A DNA stretch of 58,569 nt from Phycicoccus sp. Lineage in GTDB: Bacteria > Actinomycetota > Actinomycetes > Actinomycetales > Dermatophilaceae. The stretch covers positions 1-58,569 of the forward strand of contig JAGOME010000018.1 of the NCBI GenBank assembly GCA_017993715.1, written 5' to 3'. The notes beneath the pieces were generated by a model that worked only from the letters and a program-made list of their open reading frames with translations, was not told the DNA's origin and did no database searches. This document shows positions 33,446-41,271 of this stretch, piece by piece; position 1 is the first letter of the stretch, and every line of letters begins with the position of its first letter. Position numbers and translations under genes: made by a program.

Positions 33446-34303
33446 GTGAATGAGTCCGTGGGGTGGACCAGCCTGGCCGCGGGTCGACGGCATTCGGTGG
33501 GTTTGCGTGGCGACGCCACGGTGCTTGCCGTGGGGAACGGGGCGGCCGGCGAGGTCGACGTCGATGGGTGGGTGGATGTGGTGGCCCTGGCGGCCGGCAG
33601 CGTTCACACGTCCCGCAACACCGGCCGGTCCCACACGGTGGGGCTCCGCAGCGACGGGACCGTCCTGGCGACCGGCTGGAACGGGGATGGCCAGTGCGAT
33701 GTAAACCGGTGGACCGGGGTCGTGGGGCTCGCGGCCGGATGGCGGCGCACGCTGGGTCTACGCAGCGATGGGACTGTCCTGGCGGCCGGTCGGCGCACGG
33801 AGGGCGCGCTTGACGTCCACGGGTGGCGGGAGGTCGTCTCTGCATCGTGCGGTGACTGGCACTCGGTCGGGGTCCGGGCCGATGGGACGGCTGTTGCGGT
33901 CGGGTCTAACCGTCGAGGCCAGTGCGAGGTGGCGGGCTGGACCCGGCTTGCAGGCATCGCAGCCGGCTATCTGCACACGGTGGGCGTCACGACAGACGGG
34001 CGCGTCGTCGGGGCTGGCGATCCATCGACCGGCGCGCTCGGCGTGACCGAGTGGCGCGAGGTGGTCGCGGTTGCGGCGGGCAGCTATCACACCGTCGGCC
34101 TCACGGCAGCGGGTCAGCTCCTGGCCGTGGGCAATAACCAGGACGGCCAATGCGATGTCCGGGCCTGGAGCGACATTGTCGGCATCGCTGCAGGCTCCCA
34201 GCACACCCTCGGCCTGCGCGCCGACGGCACGGCGATCGCCACTGGCTGCAATGACGACAACCAGTGCTCGATCAGCGCGTGGTCAGACCTGCGCGTTCGC
34301 TAG
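33446..34303 (+). CDS. RCC1-repeat beta-propeller protein
   Basis: The 285-aa product is built of about seven repeats of roughly 40 residues with the consensus 'VVALAAGSxHTVGLRxDGTVLAxGxNxxGQCDVxxW'. This is the RCC1/chromosome-condensation regulator propeller blade. No signal peptide is visible, so it should be cytoplasmic. The GTG at 33446 lies 6 nt after CATGAT, matching the local leaderless pattern. The second repeat contains an extra SRNTGRSHTVGL insertion that looks like a partial internal duplication. Bacterial RCC1 proteins act in protein-protein binding; the partner is unknown. Confidence 0.82.
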   Translation: MNESVGWTSLAAGRRHSVGLRGDATVLAVGNGAAGEVDVDGWVDVVALAAGSVHTSRNTGRSHTVGLRSDGTVLATGWNGDGQCDVNRWTGVVGLAAGWRRTLGLRSDGTVLAAGRRTEGALDVHGWREVVSASCGDWHSVGVRADGTAVAVGSNRRGQCEVAGWTRLAGIAAGYLHTVGVTTDGRVVGAGDPSTGALGVTEWREVVAVAAGSYHTVGLTAAGQLLAVGNNQDGQCDVRAWSDIVGIAAGSQHTLGLRADGTAIATGCNDDNQCSISAWSDLRVR

Positions 34304-34769
34304 TGCGGCAGCCGGGGGCGAGGGTTTCGCCGCGTGGGCACAGCATCGACGAGGCCGGTCGTTGACACCACCGGCAGCGAGGCCGCTGCGGGTGGTCGGT
34401 GACGCCCGTTGCCGCCGGGAGAGGTCCCGTGGGGGAACACCGACGGAGTGACTCGTCCGTGTCGTCCGGCCGGACCCGCCCGCAAAGCGAAGTGACGCGC
34501 ATGCAGGGTCGTCGGCTGGCCTGCTCGCGATGGCGAACATCGGCATCTTTCCCCTCGCCGTCGCTCCAGTCGTCATGGCAGGTCGTCAATGCGGACATCT
34601 GGCCGACTCTCCGGCTCCCGTCGCTGTGGTCGGTCGGAAAAGGGGACACGTGGCCGACTCTCCGGCTCCCGTCGCTGTGGCCGGTCGGAAACGGGGACAC
34701 TTGGCCGACTCTCCATTGCATCGGGACCTCTCCAGTGCCGTGGACCAGGGCCCAATCGTCAGAGCTGGG
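34304..34769. other. 466-nt region without a convincing gene; contains tandem repeats
   Basis: Open frames exist on both strands, but none has a recognisable domain or good start. The right half is a 51-bp tandem repeat. The region may be a relic of a mobile-element end or a decayed N-terminal part of the following acetyltransferase gene. Confidence 0.5.
34601..34714. repeat. 51-bp tandem repeat, about 2.2 copies
   Basis: Units start at 34601, 34652 and 34703 with ggccgactctccggctcccg, and the copies differ at only a few bases. A degenerate copy lies just before 34601. The period is 17 codons, so both strands stay open. Confidence 0.85.
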
Positions 34770-35213
34770 GTGCGCATTGAGGCGATCGGGCCGGACCGGG
34801 TCGACCCCTGGGTAGCCGTCCACTGGTCAGCGTTTAAGGGCACACCGTTCACCGAGCAGGACCGGCGTGACTTCCGCGACTGGTGGCCGACCATGGCCAA
34901 TGGCCCATTCTACGAACGGGCCACCAGCCTGGCCGCGTTCGACGACCGTGACGACGCCGTCGCCGTCGCGACCGTGTGGTCGGCTGGGCCAGGCCGGCCT
35001 GGGCTGATCGAGCCCATGGGAGTGCATCGCGACCACCGCGGACGCGGGTATGGGGTGGCCATCACGGTGGCCGCCGCCTGTGCTCTGCGCCAGATGCAGT
35101 CCTCAAGCGCCATCGTGTGCGCCGAGAGCTCCAACACCGTGGCCGTGTCCACCTACCTGGCGGCGGGGTTCACCGCGCGCGAGCAGGTGGCCGACCTGCA
35201 GCGCAACGCCTGA
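34770..35213 (+). CDS. GNAT-family N-acetyltransferase
   Basis: The 147-aa domain has the acetyl-CoA pyrophosphate loop HRDHRGRGYGVAI and the C-terminal strand-helix SSNTVAVSTYLAAGFTAREQ, both characteristic of GNAT enzymes. The start is uncertain. The GTG at 34770 (GAGCTGGGG upstream) gives a compact single domain, but the frame is open far upstream through the 51-bp repeats. Many relatives carry two GNAT domains, so this could be the surviving C-terminal half. The substrate is unknown. Confidence 0.7.
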   Translation: MRIEAIGPDRVDPWVAVHWSAFKGTPFTEQDRRDFRDWWPTMANGPFYERATSLAAFDDRDDAVAVATVWSAGPGRPGLIEPMGVHRDHRGRGYGVAITVAAACALRQMQSSSAIVCAESSNTVAVSTYLAAGFTAREQVADLQRNA

Positions 35214-35358
35214 GCAACCGGGCGCGCCGACCACCGCCGTGACCCACGCGAACGACGCCCCGCGAATCGGCACGATCGGCGGCAGTGTGGTGCGTTTCCT
35301 GCGCGGCACGGGCGCAGACCCAGCCTCCGGATCTGCCGCAAGGAGTGCGCGAAGTGGC

Positions 35359-36411
35359 TTATGTGGTTACACGCAACCACACGGCCGATCGTCCTGTGCC
35401 TTGTGGCTGGAGGAGCCCTTCGTCCTTTAGCTCGTTGAGGACGAGTCGGATGGTGGGATCGCTGATTCCGGGCAGCGCGGCTCTGACATCGGAGATTGCG
35501 AAGATGGGTGCACCGTGCCTCAGGACGTGCTCGCGGACGCGTTGCGATTTCGTGCCTCCAGATCTATCGGCGGCGACGCCCTCAGCGAACCGGGCGTAGC
35601 CGCGAGCGAGGAGTTTGCTGAAGTACGCCAGCCAGGGCCACGGGTCGTTTGCGTGGTCGTTCCAGTCGTGGGTTGAGTCAAGCAACGCCTGGTAGTAGTC
35701 GTCGGCAGATTCGGCGATGAGCTGTTCGAGCGACACGTAGCGGCCGACCCCGTACCCGGCCTCGGCGAGGAGGGCGTTTGTCAGCGCGCGCGCCACCCGA
35801 CCATTGCCGTCGTCGAACGGGTGGATGATGAGCAGATCGAGGACGAAGAGGCCGACGAGGAGTACGGGGTGGTGCTGGTTTGCCTTGACGGCATCGGTGT
35901 AACGGTCGATGAGGTCGGCGGCGTAGGACTCGGTGCGGGCGGCAGGGACGGGCGTGAACCGGACGGTCTGGACCCCGTTGGGAGACCGGTCGACGACAAG
36001 GTTGTCGCTCTGCTTGAAGATCCCAGGAGTGGCCTTGGTATCCGCGAACAGCAGCCGGTGCAGGTGGAGGAGCAGACCGACGTTCAGGGGGCGCCAGTCC
36101 TCGGCGAAAAGATAGTCGAGCGCACCGCGGTAGCCGGCGAACTCTTGTTCGCTGCGGGTGCGCAGCTCGATGGGCTTGTTGGCGATGATGGCGGCCGCAC
36201 GGCTGCGGTTCTTGACGACGACGCCCTCGAGGGCAGACGACGCGTTGATGCTCGCGACCCGAGCGCGGTTGGCCAGCTCGGTGAGGAGGTCGGGCACCTG
36301 GTTGAGGTACAGGCCCTCGCTGCCTTGACCGCGGTCGATGTCGCGCAGCGTCATGACCAAGGGAGCTGGTACCACGCCGAGGACTCGGTCAAGGTCGACG
36401 AACGAGTGCAC
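35359..36411 (-). CDS. Fic-domain protein (class II, C-terminal winged helix)
   Basis: The 350-aa protein carries the Fic core motif HPFDDGNGRVAR (about residues 217-228), so it should transfer AMP or another NMP to target hydroxyl groups. The N-terminal SSALEG matches the (S/T)xxxE(G/N) inhibitory helix, placing it in the self-inhibited class II. A Fic N-terminal dimer domain precedes it, and a winged helix-turn-helix (VREHVLRHGAPIFAISDVRAALPGISDPTIRLVLNELKDEGLL) ends it. The start is GTG with GAGGG upstream. No separate antitoxin gene is adjacent. A large inverted repeat brackets the promoter. Confidence 0.9.
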   Translation of the reverse strand: MHSFVDLDRVLGVVPAPLVMTLRDIDRGQGSEGLYLNQVPDLLTELANRARVASINASSALEGVVVKNRSRAAAIIANKPIELRTRSEQEFAGYRGALDYLFAEDWRPLNVGLLLHLHRLLFADTKATPGIFKQSDNLVVDRSPNGVQTVRFTPVPAARTESYAADLIDRYTDAVKANQHHPVLLVGLFVLDLLIIHPFDDGNGRVARALTNALLAEAGYGVGRYVSLEQLIAESADDYYQALLDSTHDWNDHANDPWPWLAYFSKLLARGYARFAEGVAADRSGGTKSQRVREHVLRHGAPIFAISDVRAALPGISDPTIRLVLNELKDEGLLQPQGTGRSAVWLRVTT

Positions 36412-36420
36412 CAGAAGCCC

Positions 36421-36480
36421 TCACAGACGGTCTAAACTAGATAGTGTTGTAGTTCTTTATGCAGTTTAGACCCTTTGTGA
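36421..36480. promoter_or_regulatory. inverted-repeat operator flanking the fic promoter
   Basis: Arms 36421-36438 and 36463-36480 (18 bp each, mismatched at only three adjacent positions) share the core GGTCTAAACT/AGTTTAGACC and the outer TCACA/TGTGA. The 24-nt spacer is A/T-rich and, read on the minus strand, ends in TATCTA, a fair -10 for fic. The outer edge is about 10 nt from the GTG. Confidence 0.65.
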
Positions 36481-36573
36481 GGGTAATGAACCGCCTCCCG
36501 CGCCGGTGCGCCAGGCTCCTGTCTACCTCGGCACGCTCGATGTACGACCGGGCGGCCCCAGGATCCCCTCATA

Positions 36574-36603
36574 GCAAAAGGCCCGCAGATGCGGGCCTTT
36601 TGC
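36574..36603 (-). terminator. intrinsic terminator of the tRNA-Pro gene
   Basis: GCAAAAGGCCCGCA and its exact complement flank a two-base loop. Read on the minus strand the stem is followed by TTTTGC, giving the only classical U-tract terminator noticed in the window. Confidence 0.85.
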
Positions 36604-36606
36604 CAT

Positions 36607-36681
<75 letters not shown>

Positions 36682-36840
36682 TGGCATGCCGCCGACCGGG
36701 GTCGACAGCGTCCCCGAGGATAGCCGACCAGAGCCGCGCCCTCGAAATCGGACCAGCGCCGGTGGGCACCCGGCTCGTCAGAAGCCGCTCAGCCAAGCCC
36801 GTCAGCCGGCACCTGTGCCCACTGTGTGCAACGCCCAGCC

Positions 36841-37803
36841 TCAGGCAGACCCAGGCACGAGCGTCAGCAGCGTCGCCTCCGGTCGGCAGGCGAAGCGCAC
36901 CGGCGCGAATCGCGACGTGCCCAGCCCCGCCGACACGTGCAGATAGGCCGCGGAGGCCGGCGCTGCAGCCGACGGCTCCGCACGACCGGGAGCCAACCCC
37001 GCACCCGACCACCACCGAGACATCCCCTTGGCGCGGGAGGTGTCCAGGTCGCAGTTGGTCACCAGCGCCCCGTACCCCGGGATAGCCAGTTGCCCGCCAT
37101 GGGTATGGCCAGCAATGAGCAGCTCCGCGCCGTCCGACACCATCGCGTCGAGCACGCGCTGATACGGCGCATGCAGCAGCCCGACATGCAGGTCGGCCCT
37201 GGCGTCGGTCGGGCCCGCCACAGCCGCATAGTCGTCGCGCGCGATGTGCGGATCGTCGACGCCCCGCAGGTCGACCGTCAGCTCGCCCCACGGCACAAGG
37301 GCGGCGGCATTCGTCAGATCCAGCCAGCCACCCGCCCGCATGCCGTCGACCAACTCACCGGTCGGCAGCGTCGCCCGAGCCGTCGATCCCTGCGCGTAAC
37401 GCGACGTGAGATACACCGCAGGGTTCTTAGGTGTCGGGGCGTAATAGTCATTGGACCCCAACACGAACGCCCCCGGAAACTCCATCAGCGGCCCCATCGC
37501 CGCCAAGGCCGACGGCACCCCCTCCAGGTGAGAGAGGTTGTCGCCGCTGTTGATGACGAAGTCGGGCTCGAGTGCCGCCAGCCCCCGCACCCACTCGATC
37601 TTGCGGCGCTGCCCGGGGACGACGTGCAGGTCGCTCACCTGCAGGATCTGGATCGGCCGCGCCCCCGCAGGCAGCGCCGGGACCGTGAAGCGCCGCAGGG
37701 CGAACCAGTTGCGCTCGATGAGACTGGCGTAGGCGACGCCCGCGACACCGGCGGCGAGGATCCCCCCGCCCGCTCGGGCCGTCGTGCGCCATGCTCTGCT
37801 CAT
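36841..37803 (-). CDS. metallophosphoesterase (calcineurin-like), membrane-anchored
   Basis: The 320-aa protein has an N-terminal hydrophobic segment (GGGILAAGVAGVAYASLI) and the dimetal motifs in order: VSDLHV (D-x-H), SGDNL (GDxx), LGSNDYY (GNHD variant with Asn-Asp), LLHAP and AGHTHGGQL (GHTH). These are the YkuE/YaeI-type phosphohydrolases. The ATG at 37803 follows GACAAT with a 6-nt gap, favouring a leaderless start over the in-frame TTG at 37818. The synteny with ponA2-whiB4 matches mycobacterial Rv3683. Confidence 0.88.
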   Translation of the reverse strand: MSRAWRTTARAGGGILAAGVAGVAYASLIERNWFALRRFTVPALPAGARPIQILQVSDLHVVPGQRRKIEWVRGLAALEPDFVINSGDNLSHLEGVPSALAAMGPLMEFPGAFVLGSNDYYAPTPKNPAVYLTSRYAQGSTARATLPTGELVDGMRAGGWLDLTNAAALVPWGELTVDLRGVDDPHIARDDYAAVAGPTDARADLHVGLLHAPYQRVLDAMVSDGAELLIAGHTHGGQLAIPGYGALVTNCDLDTSRAKGMSRWWSGAGLAPGRAEPSAAAPASAAYLHVSAGLGTSRFAPVRFACRPEATLLTLVPGSA

Positions 37804-37809
37804 CCCTCC

Positions 37810-37815
37810 ATTGTC
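37810..37815 (-). promoter_or_regulatory. -10 element GACAAT (metallophosphoesterase)
   Basis: GACAAT on the minus strand is separated by GGAGGG (6 nt) from the ATG at 37803. Confidence 0.4.
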
Positions 37816-37869
37816 CAAGGAGGAATGCCGTCAGCGAAAACCCGGACGACCCCGCGGCATTCCCAATGC

Positions 37870-37875
37870 GAGACT
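37870..37875 (+). promoter_or_regulatory. -10 element GAGACT (yqeY-like gene)
   Basis: GAGACT ends 6 nt before the ATG at 37882, with no Shine-Dalgarno sequence. Confidence 0.4.
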
Positions 37876-37881
37876 GGCGGC

Positions 37882-38340
37882 ATGACCGACACCCTCAAGG
37901 CCCGCCTCCAGCACGACCTGCACGACGCGATGCGGGCCCGCGACAAGGTGCGCTCGGGCACGCTGCGGATGACCCTGGCCTCGGTCACCACCGCGGAGGT
38001 CGCCGGCGACGAGGCCCGGCAACTCACCGACGACGAGGTGCTCAAAGTCATCGCCAAGGAGGCCAAGAAGCGCAAGGAGGCCCAGGCGGCATTCCAGGAC
38101 GCGGGTCGCCCCGAGCTCGCCGCGACCGAGGCCGCCGAGCTCGAGGTGCTCCAGGCCTATCTGCCGGCCGAGCTCGACGACGACACGCTGCAGACCATCG
38201 TGCGGGACGCCGTCGCTCAGGCCGGAGCCGTCGGCATGGCACAGATGGGTCAGGTCATGAAGGTGGCACAGGCCGCCGTGGCGGGTCGCGCCGACGGTGG
38301 CCGGGTCGCCGCCGCGGTGAAGGCAGCCCTCAGCCTCTGA
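37882..38340 (+). CDS. GatB/YqeY domain-containing protein
   Basis: The 152-aa protein starts MTDTLKARLQHDLHDAMRARDKVRSGTLRM and continues with EVLKVIAKEAKKRKEAQAAFQDAGRPELAATEAAELEVLQAYLP and a C-terminal GMAQMGQVMK helix. This is the YqeY family, which shares its fold with the tail domain of the GatB amidotransferase. The exact role is unknown; it may bind tRNA or assist translation. It is transcribed divergently from the metallophosphoesterase. Confidence 0.9.
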   Translation: MTDTLKARLQHDLHDAMRARDKVRSGTLRMTLASVTTAEVAGDEARQLTDDEVLKVIAKEAKKRKEAQAAFQDAGRPELAATEAAELEVLQAYLPAELDDDTLQTIVRDAVAQAGAVGMAQMGQVMKVAQAAVAGRADGGRVAAAVKAALSL

Positions 38341-38363
38341 CGGCGCCGCCCGACGGCGCCCGC

Positions 38364-38393
38364 CCCAGGGCCAGCGTCGACACTGGCCCTGGG
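38364..38393. terminator. 30-nt palindromic hairpin between convergent genes
   Basis: CCCAGGGCCAG and CTGGCCCTGGG pair around a near-palindromic CGTCGACA. It lies between the stops of the YqeY-type gene and ponA, so it can serve both. Confidence 0.65.
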
Positions 38394-38401
38394 ACAACGC
38401 G

Positions 38402-40759
38402 TTAGCCGGTGGCGGGTGCGGTGGTGGCGCTGGCCTCAGGCGTGGGAGTTGGATCGGGCTCGGGCCCTCGACCTGTCGAGGTCGACAGATGGATCGTTGC
38501 TCCCGCGACCGCCTGACCCCGAGGCGTCATTGCGCCGATCAGGCCGGCCCGCACGCTGCTGTCGACCGAGCCATCCACGACGGCCCGGAACCCGGCGGCC
38601 TGGAGTCGCGCCAGCGCCGACGCGGGGTCCATGCCCACGACGTTGGGCACCGAGATCAGGTTGCCGTTGAGAACGCGCGCCGACGGCGCGGGGAAGTCCT
38701 GCCAGGTAAGGCCGTAGTCCGCGGCGGCCATGATCTTGCCCCACACCGGAGCGGCGATCGTGCCACCGAAGACGTTGCCCTGGCAGCCGTAGACACCGAA
38801 GCACTTGCCATTGAGGGATTTCAGCGAGCCATCGGGTTCGTTGGGCTCGACATTGCCGATCCAGACTGCGCTGGAGGCGCGCATCGAGTAGCCCACGAAC
38901 CACGACTGGTTGTGCTCATCGGTCGTCCCCGTCTTGCCGACCGCCGGGAGGTCCCCGTAGTACGTGCCCCCGGCGGTGCCGTTGGTCAACACCCCTTGCA
39001 GGAGCTCGGTGACGCCGTTGGCCACGTCAGGGTCGATCACGGATGAACAGGTTCGATCCGGGAACTCGATGGCCTTGCCGTCGAAGGTGGTGATCGAGGT
39101 GATCGGCATCGGCTCGCAGTAGGTCCCCTGGGCGGCGAGGGTGGCGTACGACGACGCCAGCGTCATCGGGGTCGTCGTCGCCGCGCCGAGCGTGATGGCG
39201 GCGATGACCGGCTCGACCGGCTCGCCGCTGCTCGTGTGCAGCCCCATCTTGGTCATCGTGTCCCGCACCGAGCAGGCGCCAAGGTCGAGGACGAGCTGCG
39301 CGAATGCCGTGTTGACCGAGTTGGCCGTCGCCGTGCGCAGCGACATCTCGCCGCCGGTGGTGTAGTCGTTCTGGACCTTCCAGTCCTGGTCCATGCCGCA
39401 GTCGTCGTGGACCAGGCTGCGCTTAAACGTCGCCGGGCGTCCCACACCAGCCATCGGGGCATAGATGTCGCTGTTCACGGGGACGCCTCGCTCAAGCGCC
39501 GTCACCAGTGCATACATCTTGGCCGTCGAGCCGAACTGGAAGCCATATGGCCCGCCGCCGTAGATCTCGTCCACGTTCCAGTTGACCTGCTGGTTGGCGA
39601 AGGCCGAGGTCTGGGCCATCGCGAGGATCTTGCCGGTGCCGGGCTCGATGACTGTCGCCGCGCCCCCGAGTCCCTGATCGTTCTCGGTTGGCACGGCTTC
39701 GAGGAGGTTGGCCAGGGTCTGCTGCTGCACGTCCGGGTTGAGCGTGGTCTGGATCGTCAGCCCGCCCTGGTTGATGTTCTTCTCCCGCTCGGCGGGCGTG
39801 GCCCCCAGTGCGGCCATTTGCGGCGAGTTCTTCAACCAGGCCAGGACGTAGGCGCAGAAATACGGCTGCGTTGAGCGCTGGCAGACGCCCTGCACCGGCT
39901 TCTTGTGGATCATGTCGGCGACCGGCACGGCCTTGGCGGCATCGGCCTCTTCCTGGGTTGCCGCCCCCGTGGCGACCATCCGATCCAGGACCTCGCCGCG
40001 ACGGCCCTCTGCCGCCTCGGGGTGCAGGACGGGGTTGAATGCCGTGGGCTGCTGGACGATGCCGGCGAGCAGTGCGGCCTGGTTCAGGTCCAGGTCCTTT
40101 GCGGAGATGCCGAAGTAGTTCTCGGACGCCGCTTCGACGCCGTAGGCCTGGTCGCCGTAATAGACCAGGTTGAGGTAGCCGCCGAGGATCTGGTCCTTGG
40201 TGTAGTTCTTCTCAACGTCCAGGGCGTACTTGAGCTCCTGGAGCTTGCGCATGTAGGAGACCTCGGTCGCCGCCCGGGCGGCCTCCTCGTCGTCGCGACG
40301 CAGCGCATTCTCCTGCAACGTGATCTTGACGTACTGCTGCGTGAGGGTGGAGCCACCCTGGACCTCACCCCCGCGCAGGTTGCCGAACAGGGCCCGGCTA
40401 AAGCCCCGCAGGTCGAAGCCGCCGTGGGTGTAGAAGCGGCTGTCCTCGATCGCGATCTGCGCCTTGGCCATCCAGGGTGAGATCTGATCCAGCGGGACCA
40501 CGATGCGGTTCTCGTCGTAGGGGTTGGCGATGGTCTGGCCGTTGGCGTCGAGGATCTTGGAGCCCTGCGCGAGCGGGCTGATGTTGAAGTCCCCCTGCAG
40601 GTTGTCGAAGGTCTCGACCCCGCCCTTGGCGGCACTCCCGGCCGCGCCAACAGCCGGAATCGCCAGTCCGGCCAAGAGCAGACCAGCCACGCAACTCAGG
40701 ACGACGAATCCCCCGAGAAGGCTGAGCACGCGGGCCACCCCGTGGGTTCGGCTTTCCAT
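38402..40759 (-). CDS. ponA: bifunctional penicillin-binding protein with PASTA domain (PonA2-like)
   Basis: The 785-aa class A PBP has an N-terminal membrane anchor (residues 11-35), a family 51 glycosyltransferase domain (IEDSRFYTHGGFD with the catalytic Glu, GGSTLTQQYVK), a transpeptidase domain (FGSTAKMYAL serine-lysine motif, SVN, KTGTT) and one C-terminal PASTA domain (LISVPNVVGMDPASALARLQAAGF) followed by a Pro/Thr-rich tail. It polymerises and cross-links peptidoglycan outside the membrane. A -10-like TACCCT precedes the ATG by 7 nt. The divergent partner is whiB4, as in Mycobacterium tuberculosis Rv3682-Rv3681c. Confidence 0.93.
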   Translation of the reverse strand: MESRTHGVARVLSLLGGFVVLSCVAGLLLAGLAIPAVGAAGSAAKGGVETFDNLQGDFNISPLAQGSKILDANGQTIANPYDENRIVVPLDQISPWMAKAQIAIEDSRFYTHGGFDLRGFSRALFGNLRGGEVQGGSTLTQQYVKITLQENALRRDDEEAARAATEVSYMRKLQELKYALDVEKNYTKDQILGGYLNLVYYGDQAYGVEAASENYFGISAKDLDLNQAALLAGIVQQPTAFNPVLHPEAAEGRRGEVLDRMVATGAATQEEADAAKAVPVADMIHKKPVQGVCQRSTQPYFCAYVLAWLKNSPQMAALGATPAEREKNINQGGLTIQTTLNPDVQQQTLANLLEAVPTENDQGLGGAATVIEPGTGKILAMAQTSAFANQQVNWNVDEIYGGGPYGFQFGSTAKMYALVTALERGVPVNSDIYAPMAGVGRPATFKRSLVHDDCGMDQDWKVQNDYTTGGEMSLRTATANSVNTAFAQLVLDLGACSVRDTMTKMGLHTSSGEPVEPVIAAITLGAATTTPMTLASSYATLAAQGTYCEPMPITSITTFDGKAIEFPDRTCSSVIDPDVANGVTELLQGVLTNGTAGGTYYGDLPAVGKTGTTDEHNQSWFVGYSMRASSAVWIGNVEPNEPDGSLKSLNGKCFGVYGCQGNVFGGTIAAPVWGKIMAAADYGLTWQDFPAPSARVLNGNLISVPNVVGMDPASALARLQAAGFRAVVDGSVDSSVRAGLIGAMTPRGQAVAGATIHLSTSTGRGPEPDPTPTPEASATTAPATG

Positions 40760-40766
40760 GGCTGCT

Positions 40767-40772
40767 AGGGTA
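40767..40772 (-). promoter_or_regulatory. -10 element TACCCT (ponA)
   Basis: TACCCT on the minus strand lies 7 nt before the ponA ATG; the transcript is probably leaderless. Confidence 0.45.
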
Positions 40773-40871
40773 ACCCGGGGTCCTGGGAGGGACCGATTTG
40801 CCAGATCAGGGCAACGAGCGCGGCGGGGGATTCACACGCGTTCGGGGTGGACGCGAGCCAGGGGCGGCACG

Positions 40872-40877
40872 TAGCCT
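40872..40877 (+). promoter_or_regulatory. -10 element TAGCCT (whiB4)
   Basis: TAGCCT lies about 54 nt before the whiB4 ATG, which would give a leader carrying the GGAGGAG ribosome-binding site. Confidence 0.4.
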
Positions 40878-40930
40878 CGCGGCTGGTGGGGAGGACGCCC
40901 AAAGGGTGTTGGTGCAGGAGGAGCAGGGAC

Positions 40931-41245
40931 ATGGGTGTTGTAGTCGACGCAGCCCCTCGTGGCTGGGCGAGCGACTGGTCGCAAAAGGGGCTGTGTGCCG
41001 GGTCTGACCCCGACGCACTCTTTGTGCAAGGTCGTGCCCAGCGCACCGCCAAGTTGGTCTGCCGAACCTGCCCTGTCGTTGCCGAGTGCCTGGCCGATGC
41101 CCTCGACAATCGCATCGAGTTCGGGGTCTGGGGCGGCATGACCGAGCGAGAACGGCGTGCACTGTTGCGCCGGCGCCCCGACGTGGAGAGCTGGCGTGCG
41201 TACCTCGGTGCCGCCAAGCAAGTCCCCCCCATGATCGCGATCTGA
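40931..41245 (+). CDS. whiB4: WhiB-family iron-sulfur transcriptional regulator (WhiB4-like)
   Basis: The 104-aa protein has the four cluster cysteines C22, C44, C47 and C53 (LCAGSDPDALFVQG, VCRTCPVVAEC), the GVWGGMTERERRALLRRRP turn and a basic C-terminal helix. The segment ADALDNRIEFGVWGGMTERE is close to mycobacterial WhiB4, a redox-responsive regulator. GGAGGAG lies eight bases before the ATG. It is divergent from ponA and convergent with the GET3-type ATPase genes, the same neighbourhood as in mycobacteria. Confidence 0.92.
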   Translation: MGVVVDAAPRGWASDWSQKGLCAGSDPDALFVQGRAQRTAKLVCRTCPVVAECLADALDNRIEFGVWGGMTERERRALLRRRPDVESWRAYLGAAKQVPPMIAI

Positions 41246-41271
41246 ACAAGCGTTCAGATCTCAGCGAGCGT

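Noticed and set aside
34530-34769. N-terminal extension of the GNAT protein through the 51-bp repeats
   Set aside because: The frame is open but consists largely of the repeat, lacks a good start and is not part of the GNAT fold; kept only as an alternative.
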